The translations under genes and the position numbers were made by a program. Positions 11,286 through 24,757 of a stretch of DNA of 64,000 nt are shown here, in pieces. The stretch spans positions 56,667,994-56,731,993 of the forward strand of contig NC_044571.1 in the NCBI RefSeq assembly GCF_901933205.1, read 5' to 3'. Under the pieces are notes generated by a model. That model was not told the DNA's origin. It ran no database searches and saw nothing but the letters and a program-made list of their open reading frames with translations. Numbering within the stretch: the stretch's first letter is position 1; every line of letters starts with the position of its first letter. The DNA is from Camarhynchus parvulus. Lineage: Eukaryota > Chordata > Aves > Passeriformes > Thraupidae.

Positions 11286-14200
11286 CTGGACAACAATGTT
11301 TACTTCAAAATATTGTAATATGAATATTTAGTATTATAGCCAAGAGAGGACAAGTATAGCATTAATTAAATGATTACCTGAAATTTTTTTATCATTGTTT
11401 TTGCCTTCTACTTTTTGAGCTACAGAAAATTGACTGTAGAAGTATGGAAAAGTGGCAGAAGCACAGCAGGAGTCCCAAAGGTGGAAGCTTTTCCGCTCAT
11501 TACTACTTTGCCCCATTCTTTACAATTACAGTTTGTCCAAGGAGTTGGCATGTAAGCCTATCTGTTTTGATTGCCTTATTTCAAACTTGAGTTACTGGTG
11601 ATTTTAGTAGCCAATTCTCTCAAGCCCTACAGAGTGATAAGACTAATAGGAGAGGATGATGAATGGGTATAGAGGCAAGACTCTGGGCTAATTATAATTT
11701 TTTAAAAAAGACTGTGAAAGGAAAGTAGTTCTTTGCCATCAGGGAAGGAAAGAAATATGAACATCTTTGGATCATGCAGTTCAGATGACTTAAGGCAATT
11801 CATAACCAACTACTAAAATAGAATATACTGTCAGCAAACAGAAGAAGTACAAGGTATGGTAACTGAAAACAGGTTTGTCAATGTATCATCCACAATTTAG
11901 TAGAATAATAAAATGAATGTGTTAAACTGTATAGCATTCAGAAATATGGGTAAAGCGAAGTTGAGAGCATGCTACTACTGTAAAGTAATCCTGCAAAGAA
12001 ATTCAGGTGTCTCAAGTGAAGCTGTGTTTACCAGGTTAACTCCCTGCCCTTTTGTTTTATAAAGAAAGAGATCCGAGAACAAATGCGTCTGGGCTTGACA
12101 CTGAATGCCACAAAGGAAGGGCCTGACGTGTCTCGATGTTTTATCTTTATGGAATCACAGCATTTTCACTGCCTACTGTTACTTCAGCCCTGTCATAATG
12201 TTCAATCATCAAATGTCTATGGATCAAGTCATCCCTTCTGAACTAGCTAGTTTTGATATAGATCTTCCATAGATATAACTGTTTGTACAGTGAGGGACTT
12301 CATAAGTTTGACTATGTCAGTGGTTTTTCAAGGGTCATCCAGAAAATAAACTGATCCTGTTTACCAAAAAGAGATTGTATTCCAATTCAGTTTTAATTAA
12401 AATTCTTGGTGCCAGGAAACGCAGTGTGGTCAGTTGTCTTCTAAATGCAATCAAGCACAAATGAGATCTGGTGTTGAATGCAGTAAAAATGCATAAAATA
12501 TGGAGAGATGCAAGGTCAAATTACCCTTTATAAGAGAAGAGGTATTATATTTAAATAATTGTTTTATTTCTAGCATTAAAAATAATATTTATCCACTTAA
12601 AGATGCTTCACAATTCTGCTTGGGCAAAGAGTACTTAATTTCTCTTCCAAATCTCAGTTTGCAGTATTGCTGTGAGCTTATAAAGATTTTCCTTTTTCCA
12701 AAAAGTCACACACCAGCACAAGAGATTAGTTCTATAAAGATTTTGCAAAACACCTGTAACATGAACTAACTAGTCCTGCCTTGGTGATAGACTTAAGGAT
12801 ACCTAATTTAAGGCTAACAGATTTACAGCTAGAATACCTAAGGATAGGAAAGGGTTGTGTATGTGGGATGCACACATACTAGGAAGGCGTCTGTCTTGAA
12901 TACAGTGCCACTGTAGGTTTTGAATATTAATAGTATGATGTAGATGTGAGCACTTTGACTTAGTCTGTATTTTAATATTAGCCCTTTATGGTCTATGCTC
13001 AGAGAAAGGAATAGTCCTTGGTAAATTGCCATGGTAATAGGTAGGGTAGACTTGTCTCAGGTAGAAAAATGAAAGCAGAGCCAGGGTGTGATTCACCTGA
13101 CTCACTAGAATAATCTAGAGCCATTCTAGATATATAGGGTACTCCTCCTAATCTCCAGCTATTGCATCAGAAAGGTATGGGATTCTTATGTGCTGTGGCT
13201 CTCAGCTCCACATTTAGACCTCAGGTACATTAGATCAACTCAGATAATTCTAAATAATCTATTTTAGGTAAATTATTAATTCTATCAAACTCCTTCATGA
13301 CTTTTATCCTACAGATTTAGGTGTGCCTGGTTCTGTATAGCTCAGCTTCTCTTTTCACTGTGAACGCTTTTCTAAAATATGTTTCCTTCAGCATTTCCTC
13401 TTGCTTTTCAGTTAAAACACTTACATTTCTGTGCAGACTGTGAAGATTCTGAACTCTTTTGCACCCACACTAATATGCTGTGGACATTATTACTACCAGA
13501 AAATGTTTCAGAACTCTGCTATCTTCGTAGAAACCAGTCCACCAATTTGGTGCTGTTAGGGCAAATCTAGAAAATAAAATAGTATTCCAAATAAATATTG
13601 CATAACAATGCTTTTGTACAGCTCATGAACTCTAAACGTGTTTCGAATATGCGTTTTTGGTGATCTTTGGAATTAGGTGTAATATACATGCATTCCTTTT
13701 CTCCCTCTTTCAATTCTTGCTACCACTCCTCCTATTCTATCAGCTGTCAGTAATTTGTACAATGTTTCTTTGGTTCAGCACACTAACATGAATCCCACTA
13801 ATTTTCATGTCTTTGATAGAAGGAAAGTAAAACATGAGCATTACTATACTGAAGAGACCACAGGAGAGAAGGAATCCTCACAACATTTTTATCATTGTGA
13901 ATCAAAAAGCACAAACAGTTATGAATTCTTGTCTTCTTTAATTGAACCTGTAATTCTATTGAGTTTTTCTCATGATTTACAAATGAACTTCAGGCTCTGA
14001 TGTAGTTACTTAACACATGAGATCTCAGGGAGCCACTCTAGCTGTTTTGATAATGTATGAATGACAGGATTCTATCACTGGCAGCTGTTCTACATGGGCC
14101 TTGTTATACATGGATGTGGCATTACATCCGTGTCTTACAATTTGTCCTGACAGTCAAAAGTCTTGTCAGATATTGATCTGACATCAGATTCATGTGTAAC

Positions 14201-17004
14201 AAGATTTTTGATTGACAGATGAGCAAATGTCCAGAATGAAACCAAAACCCCACTGTTTTTAAAAGCTAACACTCCCAGTCAGTAATCTGGCTTTTCTGTA
14301 GTATTTACCTACATCTACAATGTCTTATATCTTTAATTTTATATATAAAACCCCCTTCAGATTAGTAATATTAAAAAGAATGGGTTTAGCTTTTTAATGA
14401 AATTTTAAAGATAAGAAATTATATAACCATGTTAACAAATGCTTTAGAAAACCATCCTTGGCAGCTTCAATTTCAGTGCAGACATAAGCGATACTGAAAC
14501 AGCAGGGAGAAAGCAAAAAGGCTGAGGTCATGTGTGTGAGAGAAACATGTTAGACATGAGGTTTTAGAGCCTAGGTATTATCAACAAAAATCCCCAGCAG
14601 AAGTCACCAGTGGGATTTTTGAAGTTTATAGAAACGACCAGAAGCATCTTGTAATTTCTGCTTTCTTATCTCGTACAATATTTATGCTATTCTGAAGAAG
14701 CTTTCTGGATTCTAGTGATTGGTAAGAGGAAAAGGAGAGAAGAGCAATGTCAGCTTCACTAAGCTTTTGGCATGCCTGTTCAAAGGACATTTTTGCAGCC
14801 ATGAGACAGAGAGGGAATAAGAAAGAACATAAACAAAAGAGATTAAGCATTCATCATGGAAACTACCACAACACCCAAATCATTCAAGGCGTATCATCAG
14901 TAATAGAAAATTGTTCAGGCATTAAAAGCAACCAAAAATATCGCTCAGATTTTTATTGCAGAAATGTTATCTACATCACAACCATAGTTTTGTATTCACC
15001 TTAAAACCTCACTGTAGCTAATGTTGTGTATTTTAAACCACACTGCAGTCCCTGGTTGTTATTTAGAAAAAAGGGCTAACAAACACTTTTTCAGGTCAAC
15101 ACTAGAGTGAAGGGGAAATGGCTGATGCAATCCATTAAATTAGACTAATTATGATCAGCAGTTTAAGACAAATGGGAATCTTACTACTGATGTCAATTGG
15201 CTGGGGATCAAGCTCTAAGGGATCTCACCTACTTCAAAGGTTGCCGTCCCTCCTTTACTCCGACTGCTTTGAATTAATCTGATGACCCAAGGCATCCGCT
15301 ACAAGGATACAAAGTACCCATTAGTGTAGCTTAACTGGCTGGTTAAGTCAGTTTTATGGCTCCTTTGTGTTACTCAACTAGTGCAACACATCCAGAACAT
15401 ATAAAGCCTAAAAGCTACAGAGACCGATTTTGAACACATATAAACACGTGTGCTCCATTTTTCCTGTGCTTATCTTCATTTTATTCAGAGTCCTATGCCA
15501 TTTAAAAACCTTTAACTGAACGTTACCATAGTTCTGCATGCATTTTTCTTGGAAGGGCTTTACATCTGCTTTGTGCTTCAATGAGCAGTTCTACAAGGAC
15601 CAAGACAGCTTGTTTGGTTAATTCTGTATTTGCAGTAATAGTTCTGTGGTGTTGGTTTCCAATTACTATTACTACTCAAACAAACAGCTAAGTAGAAAGA
15701 ACGACTTGTAAACACTGATGTCCACAAACACAGGCAAATAGAAATGGATGTGTTTATGTATGTGCACATTTCCCTTTAAAAATATCAGATTCAGTGTTGG
15801 AATCTGAGGAAGTCCAAAGTCAGAATATTATAGAACTGCAGAGCTTGGAGCAGAACTGAGTTTAAACTACTGAAAGCCAACTTTCAGCTTTACTGACGAC
15901 ATTTGATGCTGTTATAAAACACTAATTCATTGGTGGTAATATGCATTACATTTGTCTGCCTTAGCTCCATGTGCCCCAGGATAGGGAAAAAGTAGGAAAA
16001 AACTCTTTGTCAGTGTGAGGATTTTTATCCACTGTTTGTGTTTTATTCAGCACAATCCATTATTAATTTCTATATTCCTAAAACCTCCAGCAATGTTGAA
16101 ACCAACACTTTCAACTGCAGCCTGAGCTGTGGTATCTATAAAGTGAGATCCTTGAAATTGCTACATTTGAAACCACTCTCAAATCAGAGAATCTGCTAAA
16201 TCTCCAGCCTGTGCATATATATGTGAAAAGGAATATTTTCAAAGAAATTCCTGTGTTTTTTTCCCACTGGGTTGAGGGTGGCTTCAGCCTGAGAGCTGGT
16301 GCTTCAGAAGCTTCCAACTACCATCTGATGTGACTGAGGCTGAATTTCACATCATAGTTTCAACAAAGAATGAAGCTTTCAGTGCCTGAGAACTTTAGTT
16401 ACTTGAAATTATTAATTTTAATTAACTATCAGTTGTTAATTTATATTACACTGTGTTCTCAATACAGTATGGGGAAAAGTATACATTTTTATTTTGGATG
16501 TGACCTGTAACTAAAACACACAATAAGCTACTTCAAAAACCAAAATCACACTTTTTAAAAAAAACAAACCCTAAAATGTAAGCCACATTAAAATGAACAG
16601 ATTTATACAGACCTGTTGCATTACAAATAGAAAGAAACTTCTATTGCACATCCTAAACAAGTATTTTGGAATCTTACTTCTGCTCCTTGCAGTACCGTGC
16701 TCTAGCAAGGACTGCAATTGAAATAACTTTTTTAATGTACCTTTTATGCTTTCCAAATCCTGAAATACAAGTAGGTGTATTCCAGAAGGCTGTCACAGTC
16801 TTACTTTATTTAGAATTTCTTTAGTTCTTCTGTATTGTGAGTTTTTCTCTTTCATTTTCTTGGGTTATAACATCTGTCAGTTCTGTTTTATGGGTTTGTT
16901 TGTCTACAGAAAATGGAAAAAGTAATGATTGTGCCAAGAGACCTCTGTATCATTTTATATGACCATGAAGAATGGCCATTCATGACTTGCTTACAAGGGA
17001 GACA
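11286..17004. other. AT-rich DNA without recognisable gene
   Basis: No gene or repeat was recognised with confidence. A frame of about 73 codons is open at about 12021-12242 (plus), with several CpGs in a CpG-poor setting; it matches nothing I know and is listed only as an observation. Confidence 0.6.
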
Positions 17005-17095
17005 GTGGGTCTGATGCTGATATCAGTTACACTGATGTGAACCTTCAATAGAAGCTCGTCTGTATTTCACCAGTGTAAAATTAAAATAGGATTAG
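17005..17095 (+). repeat. Relic of an old amniote palindromic repeat
   Basis: The stretch holds a TCAGTTACACTGATGTGAA block and, some 40 bases on, TTTCACCAGTGTAAAAT, roughly its inverted partner. This resembles the TTACACYGGTGTAAA-type palindromic interspersed repeats that I recall from turtle and crocodilian genomes. It is degraded and short, so the assignment is tentative. It would be a non-coding, possibly MITE-like element. Confidence 0.4.
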
Positions 17096-20000
17096 AGGAA
17101 AAAACTTTTCAAAATCAGATACAATATAAAAAAGAGTTTGTGAAAGGTCAAATATTGCTTTTATTAAATAATTTTATATTCGTTCTGAATCTCTATTTTC
17201 TCCACTTAAAATATTCTAGTTGGCCATAAGGGGAATACCACACTCTAGGCCTTTCACTTTCTTTGGCAATACCAGATTTCTCATGCCTCACTATCCATCC
17301 AAGCTGTGTAGTTTTCTCACAACAGCTGCACATGCTGTCTTGAGTTATTAACCCCAGAAGGAAGCCTGAGGAGCTGCTGAGTCGCTTCCTCTCCTACAGC
17401 GTTTCTACACTGGTTTGTTGGGTTCCTGCATGGAAACTGGATGGTTTAGGAGAAGCCGTGCTCTTAATAAGGACTCTTGAGAAGCTTGGTTCAGATATCA
17501 GAAAATGTCTACGCTTCTCATCCCGTTCCAGGCTGTGTTTGGGGAATGGAAAGAAAATAAAAGTTGAGGGCAAAAAAAAAAGTTCATCAAAATGTCTGTT
17601 GTTCTGTCCAGCACAGAGTGAGTTTTCTGTGAAATTTCTCTCTGTGTACTGTATGTCAGTATAACTTCTGTAGCAGTATTACTTCTATAGATTGAGTCGA
17701 TAACTTCAGAGAATAAAACATTACTTTTGAGGTATTTAGATCCTATAGTGATGGGTGTTTACATGAACTGATATGCGTGTTCAGTATGCAAAATTTGCTA
17801 ATTGAGCTGTACATCTGGCCAGCAAGTTGTGCAGTGTATTACCTGTTTTTCAGTAGCGAAGCAAAGTACAAAGAAAACATGAGAATGATAAATTGTCTTA
17901 TGAGACAATGAAAAATCTTTAAGTTGATAAAGAAGCCAAGGGATTAACTTATAAAGTAGCTTAATTTCCTCACTACCTCTATGACAAGAAAATTTACATT
18001 CAGGCAGTTTTGCAAAGGATTTGTGTTCTTTCCCATTGATGGAAAAAAACCCCAAACAATAGAAATAATGGCTTCCTTGAGTATTTTACAAACAGCTGGT
18101 GGATGCCAAATTACTAAAATTTGTTAAATCTATTGCCAAGGTGCTCTATTTTTAACTTTTTAGTCTAGATACAGGCCAAATGGACACAAAATCAGTTCAT
18201 AACCAGGTATGTTGCCAAAACCACAGGTATTTTCCAACATGAATTAGACTCCACATTCCAGTGGGATATATAGTTAGCATCTTCCTCCAGAGTGTGTGAA
18301 TCATGTATTTTGCAAATACCTATCCTCCTTAGTGGAAGAACCTCCTTTTTTGGTATTCCAAGATGCCCTTCCCTCTCCTTCACTCACTATTGCTCATGCA
18401 AGGTGCTCAGTTAATGGAATTTTTAGGCAAAATTAAAAAAATAACTTTCCTTCTCAATCCTTTTTTGTCTTTCTATGTCAACTAACTTCTGACATAAGGA
18501 TGATTATGGAGATGCAAGCAAAGTGGCTGTGTGAACACTTCTGGCCATTATCTTCATCCAGATTAAGGAAACGCCAACACCTTTACTCAGAAATATTTGT
18601 GCTGGAATTAATGCTCTTGGCAATATAATTCTGAAAAGATAAATATAGGGATCCTGGAATAAAATATATGCAGATATACACCTGTGTCTTAAAGTGAGAT
18701 GTGATAACTTAAAAAAAAAGATAATCAAAATCTGAAGAAATTTGACTTGCATATGTAATGGATTTTCATTAATCCTTTGCTGTTAAACTGATGGCAAAAT
18801 GTAATTGACAAAATTATGGTCTCATGAAATTCAGTGAGTGGCCCATCATTGATTTCAGTGACTTATACTTTTCAAAGTGCACGTGTATTGTGACTCTCTG
18901 TTCATTTGAATTTAGAAATAATTTGCTACTTAGTGTTATAGTATCTAAATTGGAAATTTCCATTATTAAATATAACAAGCAAAAATACCTACTCTATTTT
19001 GTTCTTTCCCAAAGCAATGGAGAGACGTCTGCCTATATTGACTTTTTGATTCTATTTTATGGATTGGTAGGAAGAACAGAAAGAGCCTCTACCTGTCTAT
19101 TCAGCACTAAAAATTCTTTACTACTGGCTTGGCTTGGGACATATGAAGAGTTAGAGAGCCCATAGAAATGACTGGAACTCAATGCAAAAGTCAGCAACTA
19201 CTGCAGATGCTGATGAATCTACTTCTAGCTCCTGAGAAGGGAAGACTCTTTCATATACACAATCATCACAGATTAATTTTATGTAGCCATTCCTATACTG
19301 TTTGGTTGTCCCTTGTTTAATTCTTTTGATTAAAAAAAGTATGTATAGGAGTGAAGATTCGTTACATAACACAGGTGCTGTACTAATGAAATCTAGGTAA
19401 GCATTTGGTAAAAACTATAGTGGGTAAAAGTGATGAGGAATGTCTGATGCTAAGTAAATATAATGATTTTTTTTGTAGAACATATGTATCTAAGCTCCAG
19501 TTATATATTATGTAATGTCCTGGGCAATCATTTTCAGGCTTTTAAAATTCTTATAACTCACTGCTGAGATATAAATGTTGCTGACATTAATACATCAGTC
19601 AGGCTCTGTACGAAATGGAATGATGTTGCTTAATAAAATTATGTCAATTATTATACCTTCCTCTATTTCATGTAAGTCCACTTTAAAAACTGTAGAGAAA
19701 GGTCAGCAATAACAGAGGCAGACAGTAGGATTAATTTTATCACATTTCTAAAGGAAAATTAGAATGTTTTGATGGTATACTTTAAGGATTATTACAAATC
19801 AATTATTCCTTTGTCTGGAAGGAAATAATGCCTGAAATGTTATTGCTATGTCAATACTAGTCATGAATTAGGTTTGGAAGCATGGGGAAATGCAAATTAC
19901 TACTACATGCTGAGTATTCATCCTGTAACTAATGAATATTCACTTGACTCTTGTAACCTAGCCTAATTACCCATAAAGCCACAGATAGATTTCACTTGAC

Positions 20001-23000
20001 CCTAAACTTTAAACTGTTAGCTGTTCCTTTGCCTGATAACAAAGTGATAATGCAATTATTTGTGTACCAAAGCAGAAAGAAGTTGACCCCCAGTAAGATG
20101 TCTGTGAAGTACATAACATGGAAAAAAGTAAGAGTTTTGGAAAAAATCATTGCATTTTTAAATTATCTGCCTAAGAGTTGTAGGAGTCTCTTAAGAATGA
20201 CATGAAAGTATCAGTTCTAAGGGAAAGTAACAAAAAATAGATAAAATAACCATAAGGGAAATGGAATAAAAGAGCACATTTACTCAGGCTTAAACCAAGA
20301 TATTGCAGTTTTACTTTCATTCTCTGCGTAAAATAAAATGGTCAAATCAGGGGATATGGGCCTGCATAACAAAGGAGTCAAAGTTGATGAAAGGCAGTCT
20401 CTTAATTTGATTTTCTGTTTTAACAGTGAGGCAAAAGTCTCACAAGTAAAATGACCAAATGCTGCCAGCTCTAGCTGAGAGACATACATGATAAATAGAG
20501 CCTGTATCATAGGAACCCTTAGGAAAACTGGAAATTGCATCAGTACTTTTTGTATTTTCATATCACATCTGTATTTTCTAAGGAAGGATTTTTTTCATCT
20601 CACTTGAAAAAGTAGAATTTGTTTTAATATCAATACAAGTTCTCTATCTGGCCATATTCCCAGCAACAGACAATGAAAGAATTGCTTCAGCCTAGTGTTA
20701 TTCAAGTTGGTCTTGCAGATATACAATTATTCACCTGTTTTTACTTTGTGGACTTGATTGGAAGAAGTTTTGGGGTTTTTTAAGCTGCAGCTTCATGTTC
20801 TTCAGTAGTAATGCTTGTGGAAATTTTTCCCATCCCCTGCTTCAGTCTTTCCCAGCTTGATCTTTTTGTAGGGTTATTTTTCTACACAGGTAATTCCTAT
20901 GACATAGCCTGACTCCTAGATTGACTGGGAGGAAAGGTGTCTTACCTCACAGGGAATAAGTGAAACAGTCTGTAAACTCCTCTATGAAGAGATCATGTAA
21001 CTCCTCTCCTGCTCTAACACAAAATTTGGGAGAGATCCAGACAGACTTACTTTTCTTTTACTTGTGTATTAAACATTCTGAGAACTGAAAAAAGTGCACT
21101 TGAATACCATGGTAAAAATGAAAATATCTGTCTTTTTATCCATATACCATAAATCTTCATCTTGTTTTTATACGTTGTCCTTGTTTCTATTTGATCTAAC
21201 GACAGTGATGTGTAATGCAGAGAGTACAAGGCACCCGAAATACATTTGTGGATTCTTACCCCAGGGAGCAAACTTGTTATTTTGTGAGGAGCGTGAGTGT
21301 AAATAATCCTTTTGTGGCTATTTGCAGTGGGAGAAATTGAAACAGTAGTGCTGGGATTTGATAAAAATTAGGATGGCACTGTCAACTTCTTTGTCATGAT
21401 TAATATTGCTGGAGCAGAGGGCTGTACACTTGTTCCCTAGGGGAAGGCTAAGGATTCCTGTCTTTCTCACTTTCCAAATTTGGAAATGGAGATAAGTTTA
21501 CAAAGCAAGTATTTATGCTTTCTCTTTTAAAGCTGTGGCTCACAAATTTCATGATTCCAGGCACTGTGGTGAAACTGCAGTATAGATTGCATGCAGCATC
21601 AGAAAGCAAAACCTAGTAAAACTTCTGGATTTGTACCAGAAGCTTCACATGAACAGTAAGAGGAAGATAAAATAAACCCCACACATGTCAAAGCAGAGAG
21701 AGTGGTCATCCATATTTGGGAGGCATGTATCTGTTCTTGCCTCATAGAAAGACTGGCTTGTCCAGGAAACCCTTGATCTCCCAACAGCTCTATACAAACC
21801 TTGCCTATAGACCAGGGTTAATTAGAACCGACAGGAGATGATTTCATTACTAAATAAAGTATTCCCCTTTCTGCTCAAGTTAATACCTCTTCTACATATG
21901 AACAATTGGCTTAATTTTGACTTTTTTTCCTGAAAGCACATATAAATAGTAATGTTGAAAAACATAAAACATAAAAGAATTTGTTAAACCAATAAATTTA
22001 AATAATACTGCATCTGTTCCTTTAAAAAAAACAAATATAGAAATATAAGAGTTAGGATTTGAGGATCTCTGGTTTCTGATGGGAATATTATAAGAAACAA
22101 TGGTACTAAATACTATGGGTCACTTTCAATGTCTGATGCCTTCAAGGAAAATTGCATTAATGTAAAAGTAATTGTTACCATGTATGTCACTTTCCTTTAA
22201 AACTGAGTATCTGGGAAATTATTTTAAAAGCAGAAAAGTTTTCAGATTAACTGCTGCTGATGTTGAAAAGATGCTTATAGAGAGAGGAACTTTTGTGTTT
22301 AGTAGATTAGTGGTTTCAAAAAAGACACTCTGACCTGCAGCTAAAACATCTGTGAATCCTTCTTGTGGATGACAAGATGACTCCTGAAATTATTTCTTTT
22401 GTAGTGTCTTCACAAAGTGGTACTATTCTCTCTGCAGACAAATAAGAAAAAGGAAAGAAAAAAAGCAAAAAACCAAGTAATGTTTCAAGGCCAAAGAATT
22501 CACCTTTTTCCCAAAGTAGCAAAATCCCCTTTGCTTAGTCTAGATAGACTTAAGAGCTTAAAGACAGAATTTTTAGGGAAGGATACTAGGAGGACTTATT
22601 TTTTCTTATTCCAAGGAAATTAAGTCTCCAAATAGAAGAGAAAAGATATCTTTTTCATGATTGATGATGCCAACAGGCTGTTTGATATTCAATTTGGAGA
22701 ACATAACCTATCAAAGATGACAGAGGACTCTCTGTCTCTCCAGATTACTTTGCACACCATATGAATAAATACCACTGCTTACTTCAGGACTCTGTTGTAA
22801 GGCAGAAGAAAGGTGAGGATTCCATGATTTCACCAGCCTCTCTTTAATCAGAATTCTACAGGGTTACCCTTATTAAACCCACAAGATGATGAGTTATGAA
22901 TTAAGATAAAAATTAGCTAATATAACCTGCTATCATGCTGCAGTAATTTCCTAGTATGTGTGACCTCAGTCTGGATGGGACATTATAGAAAAGAAAAATG

Positions 23001-24049
23001 GTGAGACTGAGAATAAAAATGATTTACATTGACTCTTTTCCATTCTTATGCGAGTCTGATTAGAATTATTTCAGAATTTGGGAACATCTGGATAGGTCAA
23101 CATACTGCATGGTTGATTTGTATGGGTAGGAAATACTGAAAGCAGCATATATTGTGCCATTTTGTGCCCTTTAGCACATTTGCAAAGCATTAGAGTTACT
23201 AACACCTGCAATTTCCTTATTTTTATGAAAATCAAAGTAACTTAAATATATAAAATTAGAATAGCAGATAAATTTTAAAATTGGAAGGTAATTGTATGTT
23301 TTGGCCAAGAACATTGTATACTAGGTATAGTATAAAAGCTTTCTACTCTGACAATCCATCTCTGTTTTATTAACACACAAATTTTCTCCAAAATGTCATA
23401 AATATCATGTCACATATAAGTCGCATGTAGCTCAAGAATTTTTGCTGAAATAACACAAAAAAAGAAAATTTTGCTGAAATTTTTTGATTTGCTATTTTTT
23501 TCTTGTTTGAAAAATCAAAATGAAGCATTTAATTTCATGTTGTATTCATACTATTTTGTTTGTGTCTAAGATCATAGGGACATGGATGTGTTTCAGGTAG
23601 ATGAAACTTACTTGACTTCTGGGCTGAGCTGTCAGTGAAATTCATCTACTTGAAATGCGTAAAGCACAAGATGATCTGTGTTTCACTTCCCTGTCTTTCA
23701 TTATATTCAGTCCTAAATCTCATGTTCTGCCAAAAGTCAGTTTTAAATGTTTTTATTTGGTTTTCATCTGTTCTCAATATGAAGAATTCTTTCCATCTTA
23801 TTAAATATTTGGCAGAAGTTTCTGGATTAAGTGAGTGGTTGATTTTTGGGGGAGCGGGGGGCATGACAACTTCTATAAGTAAAGCATAATTTCTTTTTTT
23901 AAGTTCAAGTGAAGACACAGATTTAGCAATGAAGAACATCTAGGTAGGTTTCTTTTTATTTTTTTAAGCACATTAAATGTTTTAATATTGACCATATTAA
24001 TTTTTTTAATACCTATAAGAAAGATAACTCAGATCTAAATGTGAGTTCT
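17096..24049. other. AT-rich DNA without recognisable gene
   Basis: No credible gene or RNA gene was found. Open frames here are at most about 113 codons and look random. A G-rich run occurs at about 23846-23863 (GGGGGAGCGGGGGG). No repeat family was recognised. Confidence 0.6.
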
Positions 24050-24757
24050 GTAGGTACAGGGATGGCATCCAGAGAGACCTTTGCAGATTGCCAAGTGGAC
24101 CCCTGAGAAGCGCATGAAAGTTGACAAGGCCAAGGGCAAGGTCCTGCACTTGGGCTGGGGCAATCCTTAATGCCTGTAAATAGTGGGAGGTGCATGTATG
24201 GAAAGCAGCCCTGAAAAAAAGGACATGGGTATACTGGTGGATAAAAAGCTGTCTATGAGCTGGCCATGCAGGGCAGAAAGACAAGCATACCTTGGCCTGC
24301 ATCAAAAGAGTGACCAGTAAGTGATTCTTCCCCTTTAACAGATTCATGAGACCCTACCTGGAGCACGGCTTCCAGCTCAGGGGTCCTCAGCACAGGGAAG
24401 ATATGGATCTGCTGCATAGTTGAGAGAGGGAGTGTGAAAATGATAGTGAGCTTGAGCACCCCTTCCGTTAAGACATGATGAGAGAGTTGGGGTTGTTCAG
24501 GCTGGAGAAGAGCAGGTTCCAGGGAGACCTTCCAGCACCTTCCAGTACTTAAAAGGCCTTACAATAAAGCTTGAGAGAGACCTTTTTACCAGGACCTGTA
24601 GTGACAGGACAGTGGCCAATGGTCTCAACTGAAAGAGAGCAGATTCAGAGTAGATGTGAGAAAGAAATATTTGATGATGAAGGTGATGAGGTACTGGAAC
24701 AGGTCTCGGAGAATTTGTAGATGTCCAATCCCTGGAAGTGTTCATGGTCAGGATGAT
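24050..24757 (+). mobile_element. CR1 LINE fragment, ORF2 C-terminal part
   Basis: The plus strand follows the CR1 consensus from just after the RT catalytic box (AAGTTGACAAGGCCAAGG, about 24118) through the conserved C-terminal part of ORF2 to the CCCTGGAAGTGTTCATGG segment near 24731. Landmarks include GGTTGTTCAGGCTGGAGAAG at about 24491 and a GTACTGGAACAGGT block near 24691. Stops and indels break every frame. The usual 3' UTR and ATTCTATG end are missing, so the element is truncated at both ends, the 3' loss probably by later deletion. Confidence 0.88.

Noticed and set aside
15318..15340. TGTAGCTTAACTGGC resembling a mitochondrial tRNA-Phe start (numt)
   Set aside because: The resemblance ends after about a dozen bases; no flanking mitochondrial rRNA sequence.
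24006..24347. 113-codon minus-strand frame
   Set aside because: It is antisense to the CR1 fragment and has no features of its own.
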